Notes: generated by a model from the letters alone, not told the origin. A DNA stretch of 64,000 nt from Allium sativum (GCA_030737875.1 CM060912.1:127172493-127236492); one strand, 5' to 3'; numbered from the stretch's first letter, positions 35,107 to 46,914 are shown. Translations and numbers: made by a program.

Positions 35107-35961
35107 CTACTTTACGTGTCCAACCTGCTGGCAAAGATTGCACTTTCTAACTTCTTGAACCTTGTTCTTGGATTTAGCTCCCTTATTCTTTCGCTTGTTC
35201 GAAGATTTACAATTTCCCATCGAGTGCCCTTGTTGATTACAATTTAAACATACGACTGCTTTAACCTTTTTCTGATCGACTCTAGGCTTCTTTCTAAACT
35301 CAGACTTCGTACTGGCCTCAGGCTGTGCACTTGTTTCTAGGCTATCAGTTTCGAATTTTCTTTTGCAGCTAGAACTGACTTCCTCTTCGTCTTGCAACAT
35401 ACCTTTCCTATCGAGATCCTCATACTGGTAGGCCACGTATATCATTTTAGAAAAAGGAAGCTTCACATGCCCCATTACTTTATTCTAGTATTTTCTTTGT
35501 AGACCATTAATAAACCTCAGATTCTTCATCTTTGGCTTTTGAATTAGATGAGGGGCAAAATGAGAAAGTTCATTGATTCTCTTATGATATTCTAGGATAT
35601 CCATATCTCCTTGTATCAAATAGTAGAATTCATCATATAACCTCTCAGTTGCATCTGGAGGAGTAAATTTTTCACTGAAAAGCTCTTTGAATCTATCCCA
35701 GGTGATATCACCTTCTAGATTATCTTTAACAATTGAATCCCACCAGAACAAAGCTTCGTCTTTGAGTACCCAAGATGCCAGTAATCTATTCTGGTCATCC
35801 CTCAGCTTTAAACCTTCAAAGATTTTCTCAGCGGAACGAATCCAAGCTTGTGTTTTAGCAATAGATTCTTCGCCTAAGAATAGTGCTCCACCCAGATTTC
35901 TATATTTCATAAATAGAGCCTCTATATCTGGGTCTGCATTCCTTCTGTTTCTAGCACTCAT
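35107..35961 (-). pseudogene. gag: T6 gag with two amber stops
   Basis: Starts at ATG 35961 (MSARNRR). The capsid-like core contains WVLKDEALFWWDS and FKELFSEKF. TAG at 35485-35487 interrupts the frame after GLQRKY; it then reads on in register through a basic linker and two zinc knuckles. The first is CLNCNQQGHSMGNC. In the second (CNLCQQVGHVK) a TAG at 35107-35109 stands just before the Asp-Cys that would complete it. Gag therefore flows into protease in one frame. Programmed amber read-through is possible in principle, but two stops, one inside a knuckle, fit decay better. Confidence 0.88.
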
Positions 35962-36080
35962 TTTCTAGTACTTCTGCAAATAGCAGACCAAGTGTCAGGT
36001 CAACAGAAAAGATATTATAAAGCATAGAGACATATACTTGAATGTAAATGTGTCTATCGAGGTGTATTTCATTCTGCTAT

Positions 36081-36159
36081 ACTCATACTAGGATATTACT
36101 GATCCTATCTGTAATGAGTTACTCGTCCTAGAACACTACTGGTTCTACTTCTGACGAGT
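36081..36159 (-). other. Two stem-loops in the T6 leader
   Basis: In plus coordinates: ACTCAT 36081-36086 with ATGAGT 36114-36119 outside TAGGAT 36089-36094 with ATCCTA 36102-36107. Next to it ACTCGTC 36121-36127 with GACGAGT 36153-36159 outside TAGAAC 36129-36134 with GTTCTA 36142-36147. The 7-nt loops read CAGTAAT and CAGTAGT on the - strand. They lie between PBS and gag. Confidence 0.8.
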
Positions 36160-36194
36160 TCGTTCATATGTTATATTCCAGAACTAAGCTTAAC

Positions 36195-36211
36195 CAAAGC
36201 TCTGATACCAC
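36195..36211 (-). other. T6 primer binding site
   Basis: TGGTATCAGAGC on the - strand (36211-36200), continued by TTTGG. It is the initiator Met-tRNA PBS common in plant elements, four bases inside the LTR edge. Confidence 0.92.
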
Positions 36212-36215
36212 GTTT

Positions 36216-39200
36216 ATGACGACCCCATTCCCCGATGAGACGGTGCAAGGGTAATCTTTGGAATATAACACATAAATAGATAATAGCAGCACAGAAATAA
36301 ATAAATACACCAGATAATGTACAATAGAATACACTGGATAAATAAAATCATCAGAGTTACATAGTATATAGGATCATACTTAGTACAAAATACAGTTCAG
36401 CTATGCATAAGATGTCTACAGCGGAAAAGAAAACATAATATGTACAATAGGAGCTGGACAACATAAAAAGAGATAAATGATAGAATCCATCTTCAGCTCC
36501 AGCTATCCAGAAAGAGCCTGCTAAAACCTGAATACAAGGCAGCCCGTGTAGAAAAAGGGGCACCCGAGTTTGCAAGTGAAACAAACTACGAGTCAGTCAT
36601 GGGACTGGTATGAGAAATCTACTTAACACATCTTCCAATATGGCTAATCACAGGACCACGCCACTTTCGCAGAACGGGTTTACCCCATTGGATTGCTAGT
36701 GCTTTAAAACAAATAAATCTTTTAAACATCGCAATGCTTTTTATAAAAATGAAGCTGTTATGAGACTCAGTTCCCATCACACAATGCAACACAAACCGAA
36801 CGATAGAGTTTTACCTTATAGTGGCCAAATATGCTTGATACAAGTAAAACAAATCATTCGAAATGTAAATTTATCGTTTAATTCTAAATCAGACTCCAAC
36901 TATAAACTAGTAAGAGAACGATTCCCTAAGTATTAACCCCGAAGGCCGAAACCAACATCAGAACAATACCAAGGAAACCATCCGTCCTAGCTCGTTTCCA
37001 GCTAGTTTCTAATTTTAGATACAATCACAAATAGCAATCATAGACGGCATAAGTGCCCCATACCACTATGTCGCCATATATAGGTATACAATCAAAACCG
37101 CACGATGTCTTATTTGGAAATTGGATTTCCGTCATGAATCGAGGCCAGGGATCGTCCTCACCGCTTCGAGACAATCTAGCCTACCATGTCTCAGGAAAAG
37201 CCGCAACTTCCCCTTGGATCGTCAGGACCGGTCCACCGATGTGGATTAAAATGCCTGAACACTGCGTTTCCCCGCCATTTAGGGCGCAAATGAGTCCTAC
37301 GACGCCATCGGCTTCACATAGTCACCGATATATCCGAGGCGCCTCGCAACAGCAACAACAACACAGGTGAAAGTAATATAAATGTCAGGGCTGGTAGGTC
37401 ACTGACACCACCCTAGCTAGAAAGAAACGCATGTCCTCCCTGAAGTCCTCTCCCATTTTTGGTCCATACCGGGGTGTGAGGCTCGCGAATTCACGTTATA
37501 CAAAAAGCTATGCCCCTCAGGCGTTGCTTTGATCATCAACCACAAAGCTCTGCTTTTCAACAAAAGCTATGATCATTGCATCTCAGCATGCCACACAGGC
37601 AATTCACGCCATGCAACTGACGTCTATTAATCACACAGAATGAAATCCAATGTCAGACACACAGTCCATTTACAAGTCCGTTCTGGGTCTGAATGAAACC
37701 GAGGTTCTTTATTCCTCGCACATCCGTACAATCAACATGTACGTCCGGACGGCTACTACTTCAACCCCTTCTAGGTAGCTACTCCTATCATTAGCATCAG
37801 TAGCACCCCTCCATTCAACGTGAAGATCATCGGTCTTGCATCATCTTCATATCTTCGACTTTCAATCATCGAACAATTATTTGAAATGAGAATTAACTTG
37901 CCTTTTCAAATAATTCACGTATATTTAGAATTTCAAATCAATTCATTTCAATGGTTAAATTATTCGACATCACCAATTCTGTTCTTTAATGTAGTTTTCA
38001 CGCCAAACACATTCAACCATCAAATATCACATAAACCGAGGAAATTCAGTTTATTTCCATTCCATATCGTTTATAATATTTTATCACGATTTATTGCTAT
38101 TTTTATTTATTTAAAAATAGCCAATTCATTCAAAACAACGCTTCAGGCCATAACGCGGCCGTGGCGATGTTTTTCTCCAAATTTGATTTACACATATCTG
38201 AAAAACTAACCGTTGGATCTTCACAAATTTTATATCATTAGAAAGATCTTTTCAAAACGAATCCAACGGTTTCAGTTTCGGGAAAATCCGACGGTCGGAT
38301 CTCCCGCACTAATCGTTTGAAGTTACGATTTCAAAATACGAACTGCAGCGTCGTTATTCGATTTAATTTAATTATATTTATAAATATATAAATGTAATCG
38401 ATTCTGGCGCTGTTTTTCTTCAGATTTGAATTAAACATTCCAGACAATCCAACCGTTGGATCATTACAAAGTTGGTGCCGTTGGAAAGATATTTCCAAGG
38501 CGAACCCAACGGTTATGGTTTCGGGAAAATCCGATGGTCGGATCTCCCGCACTAATCGTTTGAAATCATGGTTTCAAAACACGAACTCTAGCTTCGTTAT
38601 TCGATTTATTTTAATTATATATATATATATATATAATCTATTCTTCGATTTCAAAACCATATTCATTTCATACATTTTATAAAAATGATATTTTTATCCA
38701 ACAGACTTTTATTTCAACACTTCACTATTTTTAACAATTCACGTATATAATAAAAATGCGATTTTTATTGTAAATCAATTTATTTCAAAACCCGACTATT
38801 TTATATAGTTCATATAGATGATAAAAATATGATTTTTATTGTTAAACCAATTTATTTAAAACACGAGTACCATTCAACACATGAATTTCTATTCAACGAA
38901 TGAATTTCTATTCAACACATGAATGTTCTCTATAGTTCTTATATATAATAAAAATGTGATTTTTATTGTTAAAGCAATTTATTTAAAACACGAGTACCAT
39001 TCAACACATGAATTTCTATTCAACGAATGAATTTCTATTCAACACATGAATGTTCTCTATAGTTCGTATATATAATAAAAATGTGATTTTTATTGTTAAA
39101 GCAATTTATTTAAAACACGAGTACCATTCAACACATAAATTTCTATTCAACGAATGAATTTCTATTCAACACATGAATTCGGTTTCAACACATGAAAATA

Positions 39201-41254
39201 ATTTCAACAAATGAAAATAATTCTAACACATGAATATTTTAGAAAATTTCGACAGCATAACGGCAGGGTAGTTAAAACCGGGACCATCCCTAGTACGGAT
39301 CCTCGCTCTACCTTAAAACCTCGCGGTTTTTGACAATGGGGATTTCATGCATCTAATCCGCACGCAGGTGAGCATGTTTTCATTCATTTCCACAATCTAT
39401 TCTAATTTTGTTTTCAACCACAAATGGGTATTTTTCAACCACAGTCAATCATTCTCAACCACAAACAATTCTATCAACCATTCACATTATTCACCAAATT
39501 TCACATCAACCAAATAATCCAAACAATATCACAACCAATAAATATCGTCCATGGTCTATGGACGAGGGGAGTGTGTGTGTATATATATATATTCGTATAT
39601 AAATATATTTCAATTCACTTCAATTCATTTCAATGTCATTTCCTCGCATATATAATTTTTACAACGCATATATAACTTATACATCGAACATACAACTTAT
39701 ACAACTCTTATACATAAGGTGTACAACGCTTATATAACTCATACATCGACTATATAATTTATACATCATTGTTTTCCATATCGTTTATAAATTAGAAATC
39801 TCACATTGGGTTCCACTCCACCAAAAATAGCAAAGGGCTCAGAAAAATACGTGGTCTCTTCTAAAATGTTGAAGGCGTCCACATGAGTCCATTGTCTCTT
39901 GTTTTACTGGATTTCGACTACATAGAAAAAAGATATGATTTTTACAGTGAAATCATAAACTGTAGCGCTTTAAATTGCTATTAAAACAGTTTTAATATTA
40001 TCAGCCGTTACCTTCTTTTAAATCTTCAAAACTAGGTTTGATCTCTTCTCGCAATCCGTGTAGCTTGGTGATGATCGGCCTCTGCCACCTTGTAGTGCTC
40101 CGAGAGGCGCTCCCCCACCTTCCACGTCAGCCAACTCGAAGCTCCCCAGGGCACGAAGAACGAGGATGAGCAGCAGAAGTTTGGGGCGTCGATTCGAGCA
40201 GATTACTCCACGGTGGAAGGCGAGACCTATATGGATGTGAAGCCCTTGAGAATCTCTACAAAATCTTGAAATGGAGCTAGTGATTTTATTGGGAGTGGAA
40301 GGAGAAATCGAGGGGGGAAGTGGCAAACGGTTTTCCGCCTTCAATCGGAGGAGGGAGAGAGAATGTCGGGGTGAGAGAAACTTATGTTGCCCAATCATAT
40401 TTTTTCTTTTATTTATATATTTTTAAATTTCGAAAATACCCTCTTTCTCACACGAACCCCAATCCAGACCCAACGACTGTCGTCCCTAGCTAAATACCCC
40501 CATTCCGAACACAATGCGATATGTTTCAAAGGCCCATTCGACTGTTTCAGTTAGTTTTTCTTCAAATTAAAATATAAAACATTCAATATTTGATTTGAAC
40601 GTACATTTCAATTTGCCGGGGACACACACTGATTCTAAAAATTCCCGAAAAATAAATCTAGCTTTGTTTTGATGATACGGTCCCAACAAAACTAGTTTCT
40701 TTGAATTCTGAGACCGTTTGAAAAATGGTCATTTTCTGGTCGATCCAATTTAACGGTAATTGACCAAAACACATTTTTATTTGCCACGCTCACATACTAG
40801 CTTCAAAAATTATGAAATTTGAAACCTAGCAAAAACTTCACATCCTAGATCCAACAAAAGTGGTTTCGTCGAATTCTAAGGTCATTTGCAAAATGTCTAT
40901 TTTCAAGGGCTATATATTCTCTATAGCAACCTTTCTGAATATTCATTTGGCCATAATTTTTGATTGCCGCTACGAAACTTCGATTTTTCAGATTCGTTAG
41001 AAAGATATTCACTAACAGATTTAAATATTTTTGGTTTCACTAAAATCCATTTTATTTTTGCACCCGGTACAGTCAGTCAAAGTTTGAATTGAAATTTTGA
41101 AACTGCCGCGCCATTTCAAGCCATGTTTATAATTCCAATTAATTATATTCATTTTCAACATTGATTCAAACTACTTTCGTCGTTATTATTTAAAATATTT
41201 ATTTATAGACAATTTAAAAAAATTTAACTGGCTCAGATTTTCCGGGTTGTTACA
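36216..41254 (-). repeat. T6 5' LTR (5039 bp)
   Basis: Same sequence order as 25490-30610. Plus-strand ends are TATGACGACCCC and GGGTTGTTACA. Shorter mainly because the TA repeats at 38376-38396 and 39579-39592 are short here. The 127-bp array is at about 38790-39170. Confidence 0.92.
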
Positions 41255-41259
41255 TGTTT
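41255..41259. repeat. Right target-site duplication of T6
   Basis: TGTTT, directly after the LTR end GGTTGTTACA; identical to 25485-25489. Confidence 0.92.
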
Positions 41260-41417
41260 GTATTCATTTGCTTCCTTCCGTAGGTAGTTATGTGGTTTAA
41301 ATATTGATGTTCATCATTCGAAAATTGATCCTACAAGTAGTAGCTTATTGGTTTATATGAATATGCATATTTATTCGAAGGCACCCCCTTTACGTAGATG
41401 AGGGTATTCAATTTACT
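41260..41417 (+). other. T5 DNA right of T6, no gene seen
   Basis: Continues the left flank (24825-25484) after removal of T6. It may be an intron or upstream part of the following reading frame: a pyrimidine-rich stretch CTTCCTTCCGTAG lies at 41271-41283. Confidence 0.4.
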
Positions 41418-42134
41418 TTGCATCTGGGAGATCTTTTTGGGGGCTCTTCCAGCGATACTGTTGACAACTCTGTCTCGCCCGGAGAACTGCTTGCGCAACG
41501 CTTGAAAGAACCAATAGGTATATTAGATGATCGAATAAAGCAAAAGGATAAAAACATTCTTGAAGTAAAGAGGGATACAAACATGAATCCTTCTATCGAT
41601 TTTGATGGAGAAAAGGATGAACTCCATCGTCAAGTCGTCGACTTAAAGGCAGATCGTGACGATGTATTGATGAAATGCAAAAAATGAGAATCTATCTTTG
41701 GATGCACCCTTGAAACTTCCACACCTGTTTTCTTGTCAGTTTCGATGGGGTACGAATCATCCGAGCTCGGGATAAGGGATCTTCCCTTTGGAATGGATCA
41801 TTCCCTCGTCGCTAGGTGGCATAGACAGGGTAAGACCCACATAATAGGCTTTTACGATAGGAGTGCTGAGGACAAATTTCGTCGTAATGATCTTTACACT
41901 TCCAAAATTAAGCAATTACAAAAGAAGAAACAGTTTTTACATAAAAATGCTTTTGACCTGAAGAAGGTAAACAAAAACCTTCGTGAAATGGGCAGGGCTT
42001 TTACCCGAGCTTTGAAGTGGCAGCCTAAACCCTCAGGCAATTCATGCATGGTCATAGAAAAGATGAGAAAGATTGATGGACTTTTACGCACAGCTATTCA
42101 TCATTCTGCAACTTCTTCCTTGGGTAATGAATAA
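41418..42134 (+). pseudogene. Extra ORF of T5, antisense to its gag (unknown protein)
   Basis: One frame of 239 codons with a single TGA at 41685-41687. The first part (about 90 residues) is acidic/basic and predicted coiled-coil by eye (LDDRIKQKDKNILEV, then DELHRQVVDLKADRDD). The second has a motif MDHSLVARWHRQGKTH and a Lys-rich helical stretch KIKQLQKKKQFLHKN. I do not recognise a fold. Plant Tat-lineage elements are known to carry extra ORFs between pol and the 3' LTR, sometimes antisense. Position and strand fit that here, since the T5 gag at 43963 is on the - strand. Its N-terminus may be supplied by spliced exons. Confidence 0.5.
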
Positions 42135-42879
42135 GAAACTTTTCATTGATAGCTAGTCTATTGTTTATACGGAAGCTTTAGCACCGGGGTACGGGTGTTT
42201 TCTCCTTTGGAGATGAGGTTATCCTATAAATTTTCTTGTAAACAATTATGTAAGATATGAAGTATTTAGCATAACATCTATCACAAGTAATATCATCTAA
42301 TAATGGTGTTTATGAACAGAGGCAAGATCTACAACAGTGTTGCTTTACGCCTGACTATACACTTTATCGTTAACGTTTTTCCTTTTGTTATGGCATGTTG
42401 TACGTCTTTGGTATACCTCGTTAAAAATTTGTCTTCTAGACCTTTGTAGAGTGTCATTTTCTCTCAGCATGGTTAATAGTACTGAGGTGCTTTAGACATT
42501 CAATGTCTATGGTGCTTACTTGTGTGTTGTGTATTAGTGCAAACATTTGATATACTTGGATAATAAATTGATGGATGTTTAAGTTAAAGATGCTTCCCGG
42601 AGCAAGCGAGGAGGTCATAAGTTTGTGTTTAGTGGTAATGGAAATGTGATTCCAAACCAGATTCAAGCTGGCAAGAGGGCTTAATTAACTTCTTCTTGTT
42701 CGACTCTGAGAATCTGAGTCAAATCAGATTTGAATATTTTGTAATGACACCAGAACCCTACACCTGATTGTGATTTATACTTGAATCTACCAAAATTTGG
42801 GCATCAAGATAGAAAACCAAGGGTCCACTCCTGGCTTTTGCTGAAAGTTGAATTATCCTGAATTTGGTGTTGAGATACG
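42135..42879. other. T5 non-coding stretch
   Basis: No supported gene on either strand. AT-rich, with no repeat array and no LTR edge that I could place. Confidence 0.5.
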
Positions 42880-43112
42880 ACCGGGTTTCCCCTTCCGGTA
42901 TTTGTGAAGAATTGAATCAACCCAGATTCGGGTATTAATATAGATAGAAGACCGGAAACCCCTTCTGGTATTTTTGAAGAGCCGAATCAACCCTGATTCG
43001 TGTATTAATATAGATTGAAGACCGAAAACCCCATCTAGTATTTGTGAAAGGCGAATCCACCCAGATTCAGGTATTAATATGGGTAGAAGACCGGAGACCC
43101 CTTCCGGTATTT
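42880..43112. repeat. 70-bp tandem repeat in T5
   Basis: About 3.3 copies of a unit with ACCGG, CCCCTTC(C/T)GGTATTT and CAGATTC(G)GGTATTAATAT. Subterminal arrays of this kind are usual in Tat-lineage elements. Confidence 0.85.
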
Positions 43113-43962
43113 GATCTTTGAAACAGATGTTGTACGTGCTTCTTGAGCCACTCTCAGGGCTTATGATGTCAAGCAAAGGATGTACGTGCTTTGTTGGCCA
43201 CTCTCTGGGGTTGTGCGTCTGGCGCGCTTGGCTAGCTTATCCACAAGCAGGGCCTAAGGACTTAGCTGACCTCCCTCCAGGAGGCGCCCTATCCTGACCA
43301 TTGTAGGTGATGATAAGGTCTTAGAAACTTAGACGGGGCCAACGTAGGCATGAAACTAAGGCTTACTCTTTTGATGCTCTATACTGACCGTTGTAGGTAC
43401 TGATAGAGGCTTACACGCCACCCCTCCAAGGGATGCCATATCCTGACCATCGTAGGTGATTATAGGGGTTTTCTTTCCCTTCTACGGGTAACGCAGAACA
43501 TAAGAAAAGGTAGGACGTTCTCCTCTACGAGTAGAGGTAGTACGTGCTTAGATCTAGCAGAGGCAAGGCGTGCTCTTCTATGAGCAGAGGCAGGGCGTGC
43601 TAATTTTAGATGCACTGCCACAACCTTTTCTGGGGTGAAACGGAGGATATGCTTTAACCTAGCGCCTTCAGAGGCAGGGCGTCCTAATTTTAGATGCACT
43701 GACATGACCTTTTATGGTGTGAAACGGAGGCTTATACTTTTTACGCTTTAACCTAGCCCCCTCTGATTTGGGCATGGAGAAAGACTAACACACCATCCCC
43801 CTCTGAAGGATGCCTCGTCCTGACCAATTTTGGTGATGACATGGGATTTGATCTTTTTTCCCAGATTGACCCCTTTTGGGTCTTTCTTAAGCTATTGAAA
43901 GGAGGGTTTTCCGTCCCCATGGACATGTTTAATAATCCTTTTCCTAAGGATTTTTACTGGAC
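43113..43962. repeat. Degenerate short repeats in T5
   Basis: Three copies of a segment with CCTGACCAT(T/C)GTAGGTGAT (near 43271, 43382 with changes, 43441), and a second family with AGAGGCAGGGCGT and GGTGTGAAACGGAGG (43560-43735). From about 43840 the - strand may be a worn gag, but I could not support it. The pol expected between gag and this region is missing. Confidence 0.5.
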
Positions 43963-44175
43963 TTATTCTGAGCTTTTCACAAATTCCCGTAATTGGCCTT
44001 GGTTGACGAATATGATGACTGTTTCCTCAAGGATTTTGCAGTGAATAGTTTCATGTCCATTCAACATGTGATAATGGCAATAGGATCCTCCTATTTTACT
44101 TTCGTACTTGTGATTTTTCTTTGCGGATGGCCAGTAGTTGAGTTCATGTTTGGTTAGGAAGTAGATATTCTCCAT
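43963..44175 (-). pseudogene. gag: T5 gag fragment with Tat-type zinc-binding motif
   Basis: A 70-codon frame carrying YCHYHMLNGHETIHC, followed by an acidic helix and FVNQGQLREFV. The pattern C-H-x-H-x4-GH-x4-C followed by an 'x2-G-x-L-R-x-F/Y-V' end is the one found after the capsid part of gag in plant Tat/Athila-type Ty3 elements. It is the main reason to put T5 in that lineage. No start is implied: this is a piece of a longer polyprotein. The frame continues in pieces to the right. Confidence 0.65.
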
Positions 44176-44187
44176 CGAGGGGGTGAG

Positions 44188-44385
44188 TTAGTCTCTCTTC
44201 AGTAATCCTTGCGTCACTCTCTCTTCTTGCCGCTGGGACCTAACCCTTTTCCAACCCAGTTTCATTGTTGGATCTATATCTTTGCTCCTAAGTCCCAAAA
44301 TGTACCAAGGTTGAGGTGTTAACCTTTCAGACCATTTGTTGGCAAGGTGCTCAACATCCTTCATTATTTCTTGTTCAAACAACAT
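44188..44385 (-). pseudogene. T5 gag-region fragment
   Basis: A 65-codon open frame (LANKWSERLTPQPWYILG...), between the PBS and the zinc-motif fragment, where gag should be. No recognised motif. Kept as a probable decayed gag piece because of its place and strand. Confidence 0.35.
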
Positions 44386-44747
44386 TCCTCTGACTTTCTT
44401 GTGGAGAGTTCACCTTATGTGAGAGAAAATATTAATATCCTCTGATGTAGAACCACTTGGAGGAGGTGTTAAGGTTTGTCCTGTGGGAGAGGCTATTATC
44501 TCAAGCGTCGGAAGCGTGTTGTTCTACTTTTCTTTTCCGCTTTATTATTCGCAAGGCATCTGCTCTCAACCTTTGCTCTTCTATCACTCCAGGCTCAATG
44601 ATTTTCGATTTGTCTAGTCGAGATCTTGAAGGTTTTTGTTGGGACCTCTTACCAATAACCTTGCTTCTTCGTAGCCCTAGTCCAATCCGGGACAGAACAA
44701 CTCAGGTAGATATGTGGTAAAGTTAACCGAAGGATCAGATGTTCAGG

Positions 44748-44764
44748 CCCTCCTTCTAGCGCCA
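44748..44764 (-). other. T5 primer binding site
   Basis: TGGCGCTAGAAGGAGGG on the - strand, three bases from the LTR end TGTTAACA. TGGCGC-type sites are used by Tat/Athila-type plant elements instead of the Met-tRNA site seen elsewhere in this window. The tRNA is not assigned. Confidence 0.65.
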
Positions 44765-44767
44765 AAA

Positions 44768-45236
44768 TGTTAACAATATTTTTTGTCAACACCGGAGATA
44801 GGTCAAAGGTAATGGGCCTAAAAGGAAAATGGGTTGTTAAGACCTTGCAAATTTAGGTTAAATTACCATCTTTGGGTATCAATGCTTTGGGGAGAAGGAT
44901 CACTAAGCACAACCCCTTATACAGGGATTATCGGATGGTAGAAAGAAATTCTGCACCAGGCTCGCTGAAAGAACTAAGCTCATAGGGAGAGCCTAAGCTT
45001 GCAGGAAGGGATTAAACATATAGAAGGGGGAGTTTCATCTGCTCTGCGGAAAGGTTTAGGCAAAGATCCATGCACATGTAGTCAACAACAGTGAATTGTA
45101 GCAAAGTTAATCGAGAAATAGTATAATAAACTCATAAGAAAATACTATAAGCATAAATTCACTCTTTATTAATCTTGGATTTGGATTACATGAAAAAAAT
45201 AGAAGAAATCCTCAAATTGATCTAAATATTAGGGTT
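44768..45236 (-). repeat. T5 5' LTR, right limit uncertain
   Basis: Begins (plus strand) TGTTAACAATATT next to the PBS. An AATAAAG on the - strand near 45155 could be a poly(A) signal. I find no second copy in the window and no clear outer end; the limit at 45236 is where T7 LTR-like sequence seems to begin and may be wrong by some 200 bases. Confidence 0.45.
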
Positions 45237-46690
45237 TACTCTGTTGTACCGATGGACCAAACTCCATCTTGGTCAACCTGATTCAGGATCGCTACCTAAA
45301 TCAGTGGTTTTAAATTTCGCCCATCTACCACCAAAGGTCAAACGGTTTGCTACATTGGGCAATTTTGTTGTTTCGATCGGGATTCCTGATCAGTGGGTCA
45401 CATACTACAACAGAAGGTGGCATGGGGTCCCACGTGTAGTACTGTGAATGGGTAGCATACGGCCTTTGCCTTAGACCGTCTTGGTTATCCTGGGTTGATC
45501 GCCAGGTGTGTGTTATGGCGTTATGAATAAGCTACGATGTTGATGTCTCCACGTGCACTCGAGCTCTACCACTATGATTTTACAATACTAGCATTTGTTT
45601 ATTTGGTATATGTTATGAGTCATGTTGTATTTGTCCCATAGTTCCCATAATTCTTTATTACCTTCTTATTTATTTGGATAATGTTGGGAAATTACCCACG
45701 TTAATTTAGAAGCCCAGTATTTTAACCAACATGTGTACTTATTATATTATCATATTGCTTTACATAAAATAATTGTGTTGGTATTGTATTGAGTTACATA
45801 CAATACCTACGCCTTTTAATCTATGTGTGTACTTTTTATATTAATACCTATGCCTTTTAATCTATGTGTGTACTTTTTATATTATCATTTTGCCTTACAT
45901 ATGATAATTGTGTTGGTATTGTATTGTATTGAGTTACATACAATACCTATGAATTTTAATCTATGTGTGTACTTTTTATATTATCATATTGTCTTACATA
46001 TGATAATTGAGTTGGTATTGTATTGACTTACATACAATACCGATGCCTGGGATTATGGCTTATTTATTGCGATGATTATGCTAAATTGTTCATTCATACA
46101 CCTTATATTGACTTATACATGTGGCGTCATTTATCTTTTGTTATCAAATTTCGATGTCCATAGATTCATACTTCACTTACACAATAAATAGTCTGACCCG
46201 TGTGATTTGTTTTTACAATCCCCGGGTCAGGTTGAGGATTGTTCGCATGTTAGGTTGCAAGGACTGTAGCAGCATTCTTAACTTTTTCCATGTTTTGGGG
46301 TTTTGGACTATGCAACTTTGGACTATCAGTAGCCAGTAGTATTATGGTATGTATGTTATTATGTATTTTGGGAGTGGTATTATGTACTATGGACTTTGTA
46401 TTCCGGACATCAGTATTATGATATGTATTAGATATTCTGCTGTTATCATTATGCTACGATTGATTCTATTATATTTTGTACTATGTAACTTGAGAAATTC
46501 TCTTGTACCATTGCTTTGAACTTTAGACTGAGCATGAATGGTAAGTTGAGGAGTTTTAAATTCTCGTGCAGTGTTCATTCAAAAGAATGAGTACATCTTT
46601 TAGTCCTATTGAGTCCCATTCTCCATGCTTTCCGACAGTAATACTTAGTATTGCTCTTGGTTAACATGGGTATAGGGGTCGGGCGTTACA
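45237..46690 (+). repeat. T7 5' LTR, left end not found
   Basis: Ends GGGCGTTACA at 46690, directly before a PBS. No TGTAAC start is visible to the left, so it is truncated or interrupted. It holds about three tandem units (45725-46045). A 67-codon ORF at 45244 has no recognised content and is not called. Confidence 0.7.
45725..46045. repeat. Tandem repeat with small hairpin in T7 LTR
   Basis: About three units with TATGTGTGTACTTTTTATAT and GGTATTGTAT...ATACAATACC, the last two being complementary 10-base arms. Confidence 0.85.
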
Positions 46691-46693
46691 TTT

Positions 46694-46709
46694 TGGGTAT
46701 CAGAACCCA
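46694..46709 (+). other. T7 primer binding site
   Basis: TGGGTATCAGAACCCA, three bases after the LTR. Close to the Met-tRNA type with an extra G and an altered end. Confidence 0.7.
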
Positions 46710-46914
46710 GGTTTTACATAGTACAAAATATATTTAGAACATGGATTAGCACGAGACAGTAGAAACATCATACATATCTGTTTATTTTATAGTATCACCC
46801 CCATCATATAATAATAGTTGTACATACCTAAACCAAAACCCCGATCTTTAAATGTTCTAGTGTGAGTATTGTTTTAATTCTAGCTTAGTGATATTTCTCA
46901 CTATATGTAGAGTA

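Larger units (their letters stand above)
25490..41254 (-). mobile_element. T6: nearly intact Ty3/gypsy element with 5-kb LTRs
   Basis: 15,765 bp, flanked by a perfect TGTTT duplication (25485-25489 and 41255-41259). On the - strand the order is 5' LTR (41254-36216), PBS, gag, protease, RT, RNase H, integrase, chromodomain-like end, PPT and 3' LTR (30610-25490). The LTRs are alike: about four differences in the first 200 bases I compared. Most of the length difference lies in simple repeats, so insertion was fairly recent. It belongs to the same family as T3, whose internal region lacks genes. It was inserted into T5. Confidence 0.93.

Noticed and set aside
35485..35487. Amber stop in T6 gag as a programmed read-through signal
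   Set aside because: A second amber interrupts a zinc knuckle and a frameshift follows in RT; decay is the simpler view, though not excluded for the first stop.
36195..36211. tRNA-Met-like sequence
   Set aside because: Only the complement of the tRNA 3' end; it is a primer binding site, not a tRNA gene. I found no complete tRNA, rRNA or snRNA gene in the window.
45244..45447. 67-codon frame (MYRWTKLHLGQPDSG...)
   Set aside because: Lies in LTR-like sequence of T7, no recognised motif and no second copy to test it.
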